This document shows, piece by piece, positions 25,272-34,030 of a stretch of DNA of 64,000 nucleotides (positions within the stretch are counted from its first letter, which is position 1; the number at the start of each line of letters is the position of its first letter). The position numbers and the translations under genes were made by a program. The notes below the pieces were generated by a model. It was not told where the DNA came from. It did not search any database and worked only from the letters and a program-made list of their open reading frames with translations. The DNA is from Paramuribaculum sp. (GTDB lineage Bacteria; Bacteroidota; Bacteroidia; Bacteroidales; Muribaculaceae), in NCBI GenBank assembly GCA_022511125.1, contig JAFLSD010000001.1:372001-436000 (forward strand), written 5' to 3'.

Positions 25272-25889
25272 GTGAGTACTTGTAGAATAGGAGTCGGAGG
25301 ACCCGTAGGATCCGGAAAGACAGCCATCATAGAAGCAATCACACCCCGCCTGCTTGAACGCGGGATGAAAGTTTTAATCATCACAAACGACATCGTGACT
25401 ACGGAAGATGCAAAACATGTCCGTAAAACCCTCAAAGGCATATTGCTTGAAGACATGATCCTCGGCGTTGAGACGGGAGCTTGTCCGCATACCGCCGTCA
25501 GGGAAGATCCCTCGATGAATATTGCCGCCGTTGAGGAAATGGAAGCCAAATTCCCCGATGCTGACATTGTTCTCATCGAATCAGGAGGAGATAATCTCAC
25601 TCTTACTTTCTCACCGGCTCTCGTCGACTTCTTCATTTACGTTATCGATGTTGCTGCCGGCGACAAGATTCCGCGTAAGGACGGCCCCGGCATCTCACAA
25701 AGCGACATTCTTGTCATCAACAAAACCGATCTCGCTCCTTACGTTCATGCTTCACTCGAGGTCATGGATCACGACAGTCGATTGATGCGACCCGGAAAAC
25801 CCTTCGTTTTCACTAACGCCATGACTGGCGAAGGTATCGATGAACTCGTCGATCTGATTTTCAAAATGGCTCTCTTCGATAAAAAGTAA
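25272..25889 (+). CDS. ureG: Urease accessory GTPase UreG
   Basis: 205-residue SIMIBI GTPase that powers nickel insertion. The P-loop is GPVGSGKT at residues 10-17. The invariant metal-binding Cys-Pro-His is C71-P72-H73 in [11 protein letters not shown]. The G3-type ESGGDNL and the [10 protein letters not shown]4 motif are intact. The start is GTG at 25272, giving [15 protein letters not shown]; no ATG is available upstream in frame before the P-loop. ureD follows after 5 bases. Confidence 0.95.
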   Translation: MSTCRIGVGGPVGSGKTAIIEAITPRLLERGMKVLIITNDIVTTEDAKHVRKTLKGILLEDMILGVETGACPHTAVREDPSMNIAAVEEMEAKFPDADIVLIESGGDNLTLTFSPALVDFFIYVIDVAAGDKIPRKDGPGISQSDILVINKTDLAPYVHASLEVMDHDSRLMRPGKPFVFTNAMTGEGIDELVDLIFKMALFDKK

Positions 25890-25894
25890 ATTAA

Positions 25895-26854
25895 ATGCCG
25901 ATACCCAAATTTCCCGAACTGACCACCGATATCGCTATCGAAAGTTTCGACTCCGCGAAGGAGATGAAGCCTTATCTTACGCGACCACGAGCTATGCACG
26001 TCGGAGCACCGGGCAAACATGGCTATCTCAACCTTGGGTTCGAACTCGACCGCGAAGGTAAGTCCATCTTGAGGGAGCTCGACCGACGAGCACCCCTCAT
26101 TGTACAGCAGGAACTCTATTTCGACCAGTCGATGCCCGAAATGCCATGTGTCTATATACTTTCTTCAGGAGGGCCGAATATCGACGGAGACCGTTTCCGT
26201 CAGAATATCACGGTGAAAAAAAATGCCATTGCATTCGTTTCAACGGGGGCTGCGACCAAACTCTCCACGATGTACGACAATTATTCCGGACTCCGCCAGA
26301 ATATCGTTCTTGAAGAAGGTGCTTATCTCGAATTCCTACCCGAACCTGTCATTCCCTGTGCTCACACCCGATTCATTTCCGACACGAGAATGTGCGTGCA
26401 TCCCACTGCAACTGTTTTCTATTCCGAAATCTACATGGGAGGAAGAAAATACTACAAGGACGGAGAATTGTTCCAATTCGACATACTTTCCGTATGCACC
26501 CATGGCGAACGGCCTGATGGAGAACAGTTATTCAGGGAGAAATTTATTATTGACCCTCGCCGATCGCCCATAAGAGACGTTGGAGTGATGCATGGCTACG
26601 ATATCTTTGCAAACGTTGTGGTGATGACTCCCCCTGATAAAGCAGCGGAAATTTATCAAGCGACAACAGCATTTATTGATCGGAAGCATAAAATTGCAGC
26701 CGGAATTTCTCATCTTCCTAATGGTGCCGGGCTGCTGTTCAAAGTGCTCGGGATGGAAACCGGCCCCGTAAAAAAAACGGTTCGGGAATTCTGTTCGAAA
26801 GTGCGGATGGCGGTAAAAGGCAAGCCGCTTCCCGATGAATTCCCTTGGAGATAA
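25895..26854 (+). CDS. ureD: Urease accessory protein UreD/UreH
   Basis: 319-residue scaffold protein that binds apourease and passes nickel from UreG through an internal tunnel. Recognisable parts are LRELDRRAPLIVQQELYFD, YILSSGGPNIDGDRFRQNITV, STGAATKLSTMYDNYSG, and LEFLPEPVIPCAHTRF with TVFYSEIYMGGRKYY. Placing ureD after ureG, instead of before the structural genes, is common outside the enteric bacteria. Length is normal. Confidence 0.92.
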   Translation: MPIPKFPELTTDIAIESFDSAKEMKPYLTRPRAMHVGAPGKHGYLNLGFELDREGKSILRELDRRAPLIVQQELYFDQSMPEMPCVYILSSGGPNIDGDRFRQNITVKKNAIAFVSTGAATKLSTMYDNYSGLRQNIVLEEGAYLEFLPEPVIPCAHTRFISDTRMCVHPTATVFYSEIYMGGRKYYKDGELFQFDILSVCTHGERPDGEQLFREKFIIDPRRSPIRDVGVMHGYDIFANVVVMTPPDKAAEIYQATTAFIDRKHKIAAGISHLPNGAGLLFKVLGMETGPVKKTVREFCSKVRMAVKGKPLPDEFPWR

Positions 26855-26879
26855 ATTGTAATAACTTAACAACAGTATC

Positions 26880-27824
26880 ATGACTATTAAATCAGTATTT
26901 AATATTGGCAAAGCTTCTGCAACCGGTGTTGGACAGGTCATGTTCCAGCAAAGCTATTGGACCGGTCTGATTTTTCTCGCCGGAATATTCTGGGGATCAT
27001 ACGAATGCCATCTTCCTCAGGTCGCGTGGGGAGCCGTCGTAGGAGCCGTCGTTTCTACCATTGCAGGCTATCTCATGGATCCTGATGCACCCGATGGAAG
27101 CGCCGGACTTTATGGTTTTAACGGCACTTTGGTGGGTTGTGCGTTCCCCACATTCTTATCCAATACATGGTATATGTGGGTTGCACTCGTTTTTTGCGCA
27201 GCTATGTCGACGTGGGTTCGCAAAGCGTTCAACAACGTAATGGCCGCTTGGAAAGTAAATTCATTGACATTCCCGTTTGTGTTCACTACCTGGGTCTTCC
27301 TTCTCGCTTCCAGGATGATGCATGATCTTGCACCTGATGCTCTTTCCTATCCAACTCTCCACATAGTTCTCGACGGTACTCTTGACACGTCCTTCGGATC
27401 ACTTGTTGTTTATTGGCTCAAAGGTATTTCTCAGGTGTTTTTGGTTGATTCATGGATCACTGGCATATTTTTCATCGTAGCCCTTGCTGTGTGTAGCCGA
27501 TGGGCTGCTTTCTGGGCTATGTTTGCTTCTGCTATTTCACTGGCTGTCGCGATACTCTATCATGCCGATCCGTCAGACATCGCAAGCGGACTCTTCGGCT
27601 TCTCGCCCGTACTGACCGGAATAGCACTCGGATGTACATTCTACACCCCTAACTGGAAAACCGCTCTCTGGACTGTCATCGCAGTTATCGCCACGGTGTT
27701 CCTGCAGGCCGGAATGGATTCGTTCATGGCACCCTTAGGAATACCTACGCTTACAGGGCCCTTCTGCATCGCAACATGGCTTTTCTGGTTGCCGCAATAT
27801 AAACTTCAGACTGGAAATAAGTAA
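26880..27824 (+). CDS. Urea transporter (UT family)
   Basis: 314-residue channel-like urea transporter of the bacterial/mammalian UT (SLC14) family, about ten membrane helices in two inverted halves. Each half carries the pore-lining motif: GSAGLYGFNGTLVGCAFP near residue 78, and IASGLFGFSPVLTGIALG near residue 236. It allows facilitated urea entry. It starts 25 bases after ureD and clearly belongs to the urease operon, replacing the UreI or ABC-type urea uptake seen in other ureolytic bacteria. Confidence 0.93.
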   Translation: MTIKSVFNIGKASATGVGQVMFQQSYWTGLIFLAGIFWGSYECHLPQVAWGAVVGAVVSTIAGYLMDPDAPDGSAGLYGFNGTLVGCAFPTFLSNTWYMWVALVFCAAMSTWVRKAFNNVMAAWKVNSLTFPFVFTTWVFLLASRMMHDLAPDALSYPTLHIVLDGTLDTSFGSLVVYWLKGISQVFLVDSWITGIFFIVALAVCSRWAAFWAMFASAISLAVAILYHADPSDIASGLFGFSPVLTGIALGCTFYTPNWKTALWTVIAVIATVFLQAGMDSFMAPLGIPTLTGPFCIATWLFWLPQYKLQTGNK

Positions 27825-27845
27825 CATTTGACAAACACTCATTCC

Positions 27846-29237
27846 ATGCCGCAACAGGGTAAGGGCCCCAGCATAAACGTCGACTTGGCAACCATGAAAT
27901 TGCGACCCGCACATTTCAGGATCATTTTCGTGGCTTCGCTCGGACAATTTCTCGGACAAGGTCTGGCCACTTTGGTTGGCATAGTCATTCCGCTCCTTCA
28001 GCTCACACTACCGTCCGGTTTGCCATCAGGCCTGCAGGGAATCCTCGGATGCATATCTCTCATCGGCATCATGATCGGATCTGCCGTTATCGGTAATCTT
28101 AGCGACCGCTTCGGCTACCTGCTCCTATTCCGGCTCTGTCCCGTAGTTTGTGGACTTGCGGCGTTAAGCGTAGTCATATTCCCGCATGTAGCCGTCCTGA
28201 CGGGGGCTCTATTCATTATGGGATTCGCTGTCGGGGGAGAATACAGTCTCGATCCTAACTACATCTCCGAACTCATGCCCGACAGATGGAAAGTATTCAT
28301 GGTCGGGGTCGCCAAAGCACTCGCATCCGCTGGCAGTGCTTTCGTAGCTGTCGTGTGCTATATTGTTCTGTCCGACGGAACAAGTCCACGCGTCTGGTCT
28401 GCGCTCATGCTCATCATCGTGGCGATTTGCGTCGTTATAGCTGTTTCAAGGATTAACTTCGCGCAGAGCCCCGAATGGCTTATTGAACATGGAGAAAAAC
28501 AACAGGCTGAGAAAGCCGTCAAAAAACTCCTCGGCCCAAATGTCGATATGACGGTTAATTCACCTGAGCCCACCACTCGACCGTCTGACTCCACACCCTC
28601 GATCTGGACCTTTATTGTCTCCCGCTTTCGAAGGGTCGTGCTCACAGGCGTCCCATGGGCTTGTGAAGGTCTCGGAGTCTATGGAATAGGTATTTTCCTT
28701 CCCGTTCTTATCATGGCTTTCGGACTCGACTCGTTTAGTGCCGACGCCTCACCCGATGTGCGTATCACACATTCCGTCGGACTCACATTCATCCTATGCC
28801 TTGTAATGATGGTCGGATTTGCTATCGGACTTGCACTCCTGAAAAAAATCCGTCACACTCACATGCAGATTTGGGGATTCTGGCTCAGCGTCGTGGGACT
28901 CGCCGTTCTCCTCGCTTCATATCTGCTTCATTGGCCTGTTGCTGTCGCCATCGGAGGATTCATTCTCTTCGAACTCGCCCTCAACGCCGGGCCCCACCTC
29001 ATAACATTCATTCTCCCCTCGCAGGTTTTTGCTGTCAACGATCGGGGAACGGGAGCCGGCGTAGCGGCTTCCATCGGGAAACTCGGAGCCGTTATCGGAG
29101 CATTCTGTATACCCGTCATTCTTCATCGGTGGGGAGCTACCGGAGTCCTTCTCGTCTCTATTGTTGTCATGGCGCTTGGAGCACTCATCACCTGGATATT
29201 CGGCCACAACCTCAACAATAACCAACCCGGCAATTGA
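27846..29237 (+). CDS. MFS transporter in the urease operon
   Basis: About 463-residue major-facilitator protein with 12 hydrophobic helices. The loop 2-3 motif is GNLSDRFGYLLLFR, and GFAVGGEYSLDPNYISELMPDRWK resembles the sugar-porter/SHS-type helix 4-5 region (R-x-GG-E). SPEWLIEHGEKQQAEKAVKKLLG forms the long central loop as in metabolite:H+ symporters. The ATG at 27846 was preferred; an in-frame TTG at 27828 lies 3 bases after the urea transporter stop. The substrate is unknown. Its place between the urea transporter and a cation channel suggests a link to nitrogen or organic-acid exchange. Confidence 0.82.
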   Translation: MPQQGKGPSINVDLATMKLRPAHFRIIFVASLGQFLGQGLATLVGIVIPLLQLTLPSGLPSGLQGILGCISLIGIMIGSAVIGNLSDRFGYLLLFRLCPVVCGLAALSVVIFPHVAVLTGALFIMGFAVGGEYSLDPNYISELMPDRWKVFMVGVAKALASAGSAFVAVVCYIVLSDGTSPRVWSALMLIIVAICVVIAVSRINFAQSPEWLIEHGEKQQAEKAVKKLLGPNVDMTVNSPEPTTRPSDSTPSIWTFIVSRFRRVVLTGVPWACEGLGVYGIGIFLPVLIMAFGLDSFSADASPDVRITHSVGLTFILCLVMMVGFAIGLALLKKIRHTHMQIWGFWLSVVGLAVLLASYLLHWPVAVAIGGFILFELALNAGPHLITFILPSQVFAVNDRGTGAGVAASIGKLGAVIGAFCIPVILHRWGATGVLLVSIVVMALGALITWIFGHNLNNNQPGN

Positions 29238-29270
29238 ATGTTTTGACTCCTGAAATAATTTCAACTTACC

Positions 29271-30143
29271 ATGTCTGATAAAATGATCAATAAGCTCTCC
29301 GACAAATCGCTTCACTTTTTCCATGTCCTCTCAAACATCCGACCAACCGTCTGGATAGCACTCTATGTCGCCGTCACTCCTGTTTATGCTCTCATCTACT
29401 GGCTGTTGCCGGAAGGACAGTTTCGCATCCCCGACGAAAATCCCATGGATTATGGCTCCTGTCTTTATTACAGCATAGTGACTATAACTACGCTCGGATT
29501 CGGCGATTATACACCCACTCATGCCTGGTCTCAGGCGGTCACGGCCTGCGAGGTCATGACAGGCTTGATTGTGCTCGGACTCTTTCTGAATGCTGTCGGA
29601 TCCATGAAGTCGGAAATTGATGTTACATCCGCACTCGAAAAACAACGTATTCTCCATTTCAATCAGGAGCGTGACAAATTGCTCAAAAACACTCCTGTCA
29701 TCATTCATCACATCAACAACTTCCTAACCTGTTGCTATCTTGCCACCACACCTCTCGACAAAAGGAATTCGACAGACCCCGTTTATAATCCCGACTTCAC
29801 GATCGACGATATGGCCGACATCGACAAGCCCTCTACCCTCCGTGATGCGCCTACAGATCAACCCGTTATTAGTCAGCTACTCAATTCGGCCACACGTACA
29901 AGCTTATTCCTCGATTCCGTACAAAACCGCGTCGACATTTCCCTATGGCCCGAACTGCTGGAAAATTTCTTTACTTTTGTGGCCAACGAACAGATATTCG
30001 AAGCGAAAAACAAAATTGCGGGAGGAAAAGTCGATCTTACAACTGACGACCTCAGCGAACTGAGCGCATTCATCAAAAAGAACGCATCCGCTGCAATGCA
30101 GATCGAAGCCGCACTCACAAGGCTCGCTCTAAATCAGGCTTGA
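29271..30143 (+). CDS. Two-TM K+-type ion channel with long cytoplasmic domain
   Basis: 290 residues. Two transmembrane helices (about 25-46 and 87-108) flank a pore helix and the selectivity filter TTLGFGDYTP, with T74-L75-G76-F77-G78-D79, the GFGD variant of the K+ channel signature. The about 180-residue C-terminal part is helical and cytoplasmic, with no RCK/TrkA nucleotide motif visible. It is the last gene of the urease run; the MFS gene ends 33 bases before. Conduction of K+ is the default reading. NH4+ has nearly the same radius, so a role in ammonium/K+ balance during urea hydrolysis is an inference. It converges on the MATE gene with a 29-base overlap. Confidence 0.85.
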   Translation: MSDKMINKLSDKSLHFFHVLSNIRPTVWIALYVAVTPVYALIYWLLPEGQFRIPDENPMDYGSCLYYSIVTITTLGFGDYTPTHAWSQAVTACEVMTGLIVLGLFLNAVGSMKSEIDVTSALEKQRILHFNQERDKLLKNTPVIIHHINNFLTCCYLATTPLDKRNSTDPVYNPDFTIDDMADIDKPSTLRDAPTDQPVISQLLNSATRTSLFLDSVQNRVDISLWPELLENFFTFVANEQIFEAKNKIAGGKVDLTTDDLSELSAFIKKNASAAMQIEAALTRLALNQA

Positions 30144-31464
30144 CAACATTACGAGTTGCGCGCAGGAAAAACCACAGAAACAGACCTGCTGCTAAAAACA
30201 ACGACACCGAAAAACTCAGAACGATACCGTAAAGACCTCCGCCAAGAGTAAAACCGAAAAGATACGTCACCGGAAGACCTACGACGATATAGCTCACGAA
30301 AGCTATCCATATCATCGGCATCACCCTCGACGTGCCTCTCAAAGCGTTCGAAAAATTTATCTGCGTCGCATCGCCATATTGATACAGTATCAGGGGCAAT
30401 ATCAACGCGAACGATGCACCGAGAACTGCAGGATCGTGGGTGAACTCCATGATGATTGGCTTACCGAAGAAATAAAACACACCCGACGATATCGTTGCCA
30501 ACACTAACAGCACTTTATATCCCGCCATTGCAGTGCCACGCATCGCTCGCCTGTCGTCTTGACCGGTTGCGTTACTGACCAGCACTGACACTGCCGACGC
30601 TATGCTGTAATAAACGCAGAATCCCAAAGTACCTAAAATGATGATCACCTGATAAGCCGCCAAAGGAACGGCCCCTAACCATCCTGCCATGATTGCTGAA
30701 CCGGTGAATGAACCCGACTCGAAAGTCATCTGTAGCGCCACGGGAAGAGATGTCCTCCATACGGTAGCTAACTCCAACCGGCTGATTCGCCCCTTCTTGA
30801 ATCCGTCGCTATAATCCCTATACTCCTTTCGCAGGAAAAAAACAAGCATTATCGCCAACGGACATAATATCCGGGATATCAAAGTCGAATAACCGGCCCC
30901 GTTCAGACCTAACTCGGGGAAGCCCCAATGACCGTAGATCAACAACCAGTTGCCGAAGATATTCAGCCCGTTTGCCCCCAGGATTATCCACATCGGCATT
31001 TTAGTGCGGTTGATGGCATACGACCACTGAGCGAAAACATTAAACAACGACAGCGGGATCAGACCAGACAGATAAATCAGATAATACGGACGGATTAAAG
31101 GAAGAAGCTCCTCGGGCTGACCCATCTTGTCTAAATTCAGATAGATCGCTGTCATCACACCACTCACTCCTAAAGTGAACAGAATGTTCAGCAACAATCC
31201 GTTTTTAAGAAGCTCACCTATCGCTCCCTTCCGTTGCTGACCGTAAAGAGCACCCGCCAAAGGAGTGATACCGTAAGTGAAACCGATACACGCGAATATG
31301 CACACGTTGAAAAGATTGTTTACGAACGACGACGATGCCAAAGCAGCTGTCGAATACATCCCCAGCATCTTCGTATCTGCGAAACCGACCAAGATCATAC
31401 CTAATTGACCCGCGAGTATCGGCAGACCCAATCTCAGAATTTTAACATAAACTCCTCTTTCCAT
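30115..31464 (-). CDS. MATE-family multidrug/metabolite exporter
   Basis: 449-residue antiporter with 12 hydrophobic helices in two related halves. The N-half has LGLPILAGQLGMILVGFADTKMLGMYSTAALA, the classic MATE opening. The second half has ALQMTFESGSFTGSAIMAGWLGAVPLAAYQVI. It follows panB by 48 bases on the minus strand and may be read from the same promoter. Substrate unknown. The tail overlaps the K+-type channel gene by 29 bases, tail to tail. Confidence 0.92.
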   Translation of the reverse strand: MERGVYVKILRLGLPILAGQLGMILVGFADTKMLGMYSTAALASSSFVNNLFNVCIFACIGFTYGITPLAGALYGQQRKGAIGELLKNGLLLNILFTLGVSGVMTAIYLNLDKMGQPEELLPLIRPYYLIYLSGLIPLSLFNVFAQWSYAINRTKMPMWIILGANGLNIFGNWLLIYGHWGFPELGLNGAGYSTLISRILCPLAIMLVFFLRKEYRDYSDGFKKGRISRLELATVWRTSLPVALQMTFESGSFTGSAIMAGWLGAVPLAAYQVIIILGTLGFCVYYSIASAVSVLVSNATGQDDRRAMRGTAMAGYKVLLVLATISSGVFYFFGKPIIMEFTHDPAVLGASFALILPLILYQYGDATQINFSNALRGTSRVMPMIWIAFVSYIVVGLPVTYLFGFTLGGGLYGIVLSFSVSLFLAAGLFLWFFLRATRNVVKPDLERAL

Positions 31465-31512
31465 CCCCGTTTAATTCTCTCTCCTTTCTCTCTTCTTTTC
31501 GCTTTGCCGACC

Positions 31513-32334
31513 TCAATACTGCTCGTTTTCGTTCGGGAAATCGCGATCCTTCACGTCTTTCACATAATGTCCGACACCTTCCGTGATTATTGATGCCAGA
31601 TTCCCGTAACGACGAAGGAACTTCGGAGAAAATTCATTGTTCATACCCATCATATCCTGGAACACTAATATCTGACCGTCTGTACCTCCTCCGGCTCCTA
31701 TCCCTATCACAGGCACACTTACCGATTCCGATATTTCCTTGGCCAGTTTCGCCGGAATTTTCTCCAATACTATCGCAAAACAACCCAAATCGTCTAAAAG
31801 CTTTGCATCCTTCTTCAGTTTATTTGCTTCAGCTTCCTCCTTGGCCCTCACACTGTAAGTGCCGAACTTGTTTATCGATTGAGGCGTAAGGCCTAAATGA
31901 CCCATCACCGGAATACCTGCAGTCAGAATACGCTCTATCGACTCCCGGATTTCTTCTCCTCCCTCAAGCTTTACGGCTTCTGCACCCGACTCCTTCATCA
32001 CGCGGATTGCCGAAGCAAGAGCCTCTTTCGAATTGCCCTGATACGTTCCGAAGGGCAGATCCACCACCGTCAGAGCACGAGTTACACCCTTCGTTACACC
32101 TTTGGCGTAAGTTATCATTTCGTCAAGCGTTATCGGTAGAGTGGTCGCATTCCCCGCCATAACGTTCGACGCCGAATCACCTACCAGAATTAAATCCACA
32201 CCGGCCTCGTCTACAAGACGTGCTACCGTATAATCATAAGCCGTCAGACAAGCTATTTTCTCACCGCGCTGCTTCATCTCCATCAGCCTGCGAGTCGTCA
32301 CCTTCGGCTTCTGCTGTTCATTATAACTTGACAT
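31513..32334 (-). CDS. panB: 3-methyl-2-oxobutanoate hydroxymethyltransferase
   Basis: 273-residue first enzyme of pantothenate synthesis: ketopantoate from 2-oxoisovalerate and methylene-tetrahydrofolate. Visible motifs are [25 protein letters not shown], the metal-binding Asp/Glu set ([26 protein letters not shown]), [13 protein letters not shown] and [14 protein letters not shown]. All conserved. A minus-strand -7-like TAATTTTG lies at 32374-32367. It diverges from the mannose-1-phosphate guanylyltransferase gene. Other pan genes are not in the window. Confidence 0.95.
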   Translation of the reverse strand: MSSYNEQQKPKVTTRRLMEMKQRGEKIACLTAYDYTVARLVDEAGVDLILVGDSASNVMAGNATTLPITLDEMITYAKGVTKGVTRALTVVDLPFGTYQGNSKEALASAIRVMKESGAEAVKLEGGEEIRESIERILTAGIPVMGHLGLTPQSINKFGTYSVRAKEEAEANKLKKDAKLLDDLGCFAIVLEKIPAKLAKEISESVSVPVIGIGAGGGTDGQILVFQDMMGMNNEFSPKFLRRYGNLASIITEGVGHYVKDVKDRDFPNENEQY

Positions 32335-32456
32335 ATCTTTTTCGTTTTTCCTTTTTTTAATTTATGCAAAATTACAACACAAATCATCTACAATCTGCGA
32401 ATTTGACAAAAAAAATTCATAACTTAGCGCAAACTCTTAAAACTTTTTCTCGAAAG

Positions 32457-33545
32457 ATGAGCAACCAAAACACCCACAGATACTGCGTCATTATGTGTGG
32501 CGGCATCGGGAGCCGTTTCTGGCCATATAGCCGTACCGACAGACCTAAACAGTTCATCGACTTTTTCGGCACCGGCCGCTCACTCCTTCAGATGACTTTC
32601 GACAGAATTCTCAATCTCGTCCCCAAGGAAAACGTTATCATCGTTACTAACCTGCAGTACGAGCACCTCGTGCGGCAACAACTCCCCGAAATCTCAGAAT
32701 CAAACTTACTGCTCGAACCATGCCGGCGCAACACCGCGCCATGTATCGGGTGGGCTGCAGCACACATCATGGCTCGTGACCCCGAAGCAAGCATGATCGT
32801 AACACCCTCCGACCATCTGATCACCAACGAAAAAATGTTTGAACAGTGTGTCGAGAAAGGATTTGATTTTGTTGAGAAAAACGATGCGCTCCTCACACTC
32901 GGAATCAAACCCACACGACCCGAAACAGGATACGGATACATACAGATCGGACAGGAAGTCGAACCCGGCATCCTTAAAGTCAAGACATTCACAGAAAAGC
33001 CCGACATTGAAATAGCACGGGTTTTCTTCGAATCCGGTGAATTTTTCTGGAACTCCGGAATTTTCCTCTGGAGAGGAAAAACCATACTCGATGCATTCCG
33101 AAATGTCGCACCCGACCTTACAAGGGAATTCGAAAAAGGAAGCGACTTATTCGGTACCGACAAAGAGCAGGACTTCATCCGCGAGCATTTCCCATACTGC
33201 CCGAGCATATCCATAGACTACGCCGTCATGGAAAAAGCATCTAATGTCTACGTCGAATGTGTCACATTCGGATGGAACGACCTCGGAACTTGGAGCGCGC
33301 TCTACGACAATTCGCCGAAAAACCGCGAAGGTAACGTCACACAGCGATGCAACGTCATAACCTACAACTCTACAGGAAACATCTTTGCTGTCCGCGACGA
33401 AAAAGTTCTTGTCGTATCCGGACTCAAAGACTACATCGTCGCAGATGCAGGCGATGTCCTCCTCATCTGTCCTAAAGCCGAAGAACAACAGATCAAACAG
33501 ATGGTAAACGACATAGCAGCTCGCTTCGACGACAAATACCTCTGA
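32457..33545 (+). CDS. manC: Mannose-1-phosphate guanylyltransferase
   Basis: 362-residue nucleotidyltransferase that makes GDP-mannose for fucose, mannose and capsule/LPS sugars. The signature is CGGIGSRFWPYSRTDRPKQFIDFFG near residues 13-37, then PCRRNTAPCIGWAA, VTPSDHLI, ETGYGYIQIG, KTFTEKPD and FFWNSGIFLW. It lacks the C-terminal isomerase domain of bifunctional ManC/AlgA, which is normal for the short form in Bacteroidota. The start at 32457 was preferred over an in-frame ATG at 32364, which only adds an unconserved Lys/Asn-rich leader. Confidence 0.93.
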   Translation: MSNQNTHRYCVIMCGGIGSRFWPYSRTDRPKQFIDFFGTGRSLLQMTFDRILNLVPKENVIIVTNLQYEHLVRQQLPEISESNLLLEPCRRNTAPCIGWAAAHIMARDPEASMIVTPSDHLITNEKMFEQCVEKGFDFVEKNDALLTLGIKPTRPETGYGYIQIGQEVEPGILKVKTFTEKPDIEIARVFFESGEFFWNSGIFLWRGKTILDAFRNVAPDLTREFEKGSDLFGTDKEQDFIREHFPYCPSISIDYAVMEKASNVYVECVTFGWNDLGTWSALYDNSPKNREGNVTQRCNVITYNSTGNIFAVRDEKVLVVSGLKDYIVADAGDVLLICPKAEEQQIKQMVNDIAARFDDKYL

Positions 33546-33778
33546 TCCAGAGTCACCCCCAATCCACAAAGCCATATAATATCAATCCGATTACCCTCTG
33601 CGACATTGTTTTGCGATGTCAGCCCTCTAATTACCCAAACCATCCCTCGCAGCCCCGAAACCTCATAAAAAATCATACGAAGATCCCTCTAAAACCTCAT
33701 CCGACCCACAAGCCCCGCACGATTATAGGACTTATAGACCTGATAATCCTATCTCCCATTTCTAATGCCTCTCTTTAA

Positions 33779-33817
33779 TACTTTTTTGCCGATATCGGCA
33801 AAAAAGTACTAACTTTA
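33779..33817 (+). promoter_or_regulatory. 30-bp perfect palindrome operator overlapping a promoter
   Basis: 33779-33808 is a perfect palindrome with core TTGCCGATATCGGCAA and A/T arms. TTTG (33785-33788) inside it serves as a -33 box, 21 bases before TAACTTTA (33810-33817). A repressor bound to the palindrome would therefore block the -33 region. A further half-site TTGCCGATA lies at 33839-33847, just before the HTH gene start. The 233 bases from manC to the palindrome hold nothing recognisable. Confidence 0.75.
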
Positions 33818-33853
33818 CACTTAATCTCCACCAAAAACTTGCCGATAGAGCCA

Positions 33854-34030
33854 ATGAGCATTGAAAAAAATTATATCTCAGTAAAAGAATGGGCTGATCT
33901 GAATGGTATTCCCGAAAGAACTGCCCGAAATTATTGTGCGGGGGGAAAAATTCAAGGTGCATTTCTCACTGGTAAAACCTGCAATGTCCCGGCTGAAGCG
34001 ACTCTACCAGCGATAACCTCCATCAGATAG
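33854..34030 (+). CDS. Small HTH protein, probable orphan N-terminal domain of a Fic-type gene
   Basis: 58 residues starting MSIEKNYISVKEWADLNGI, with an HTH (PERTARNYCAGGKI) and the GAFLTGKTxN wing, here with Cys where Trp is usual. The same module forms the N-terminus of Fic-domain proteins in Bacteroidota and Firmicutes, where several hundred further residues follow. Here the frame stops at AITSIR. It lies right behind the palindromic operator, so it may still repress its own promoter. It overlaps the 3' end of the DHHW gene by 8 bases. The Fic link is from memory of family sequences and is not certain. Confidence 0.6.
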   Translation: MSIEKNYISVKEWADLNGIPERTARNYCAGGKIQGAFLTGKTCNVPAEATLPAITSIR

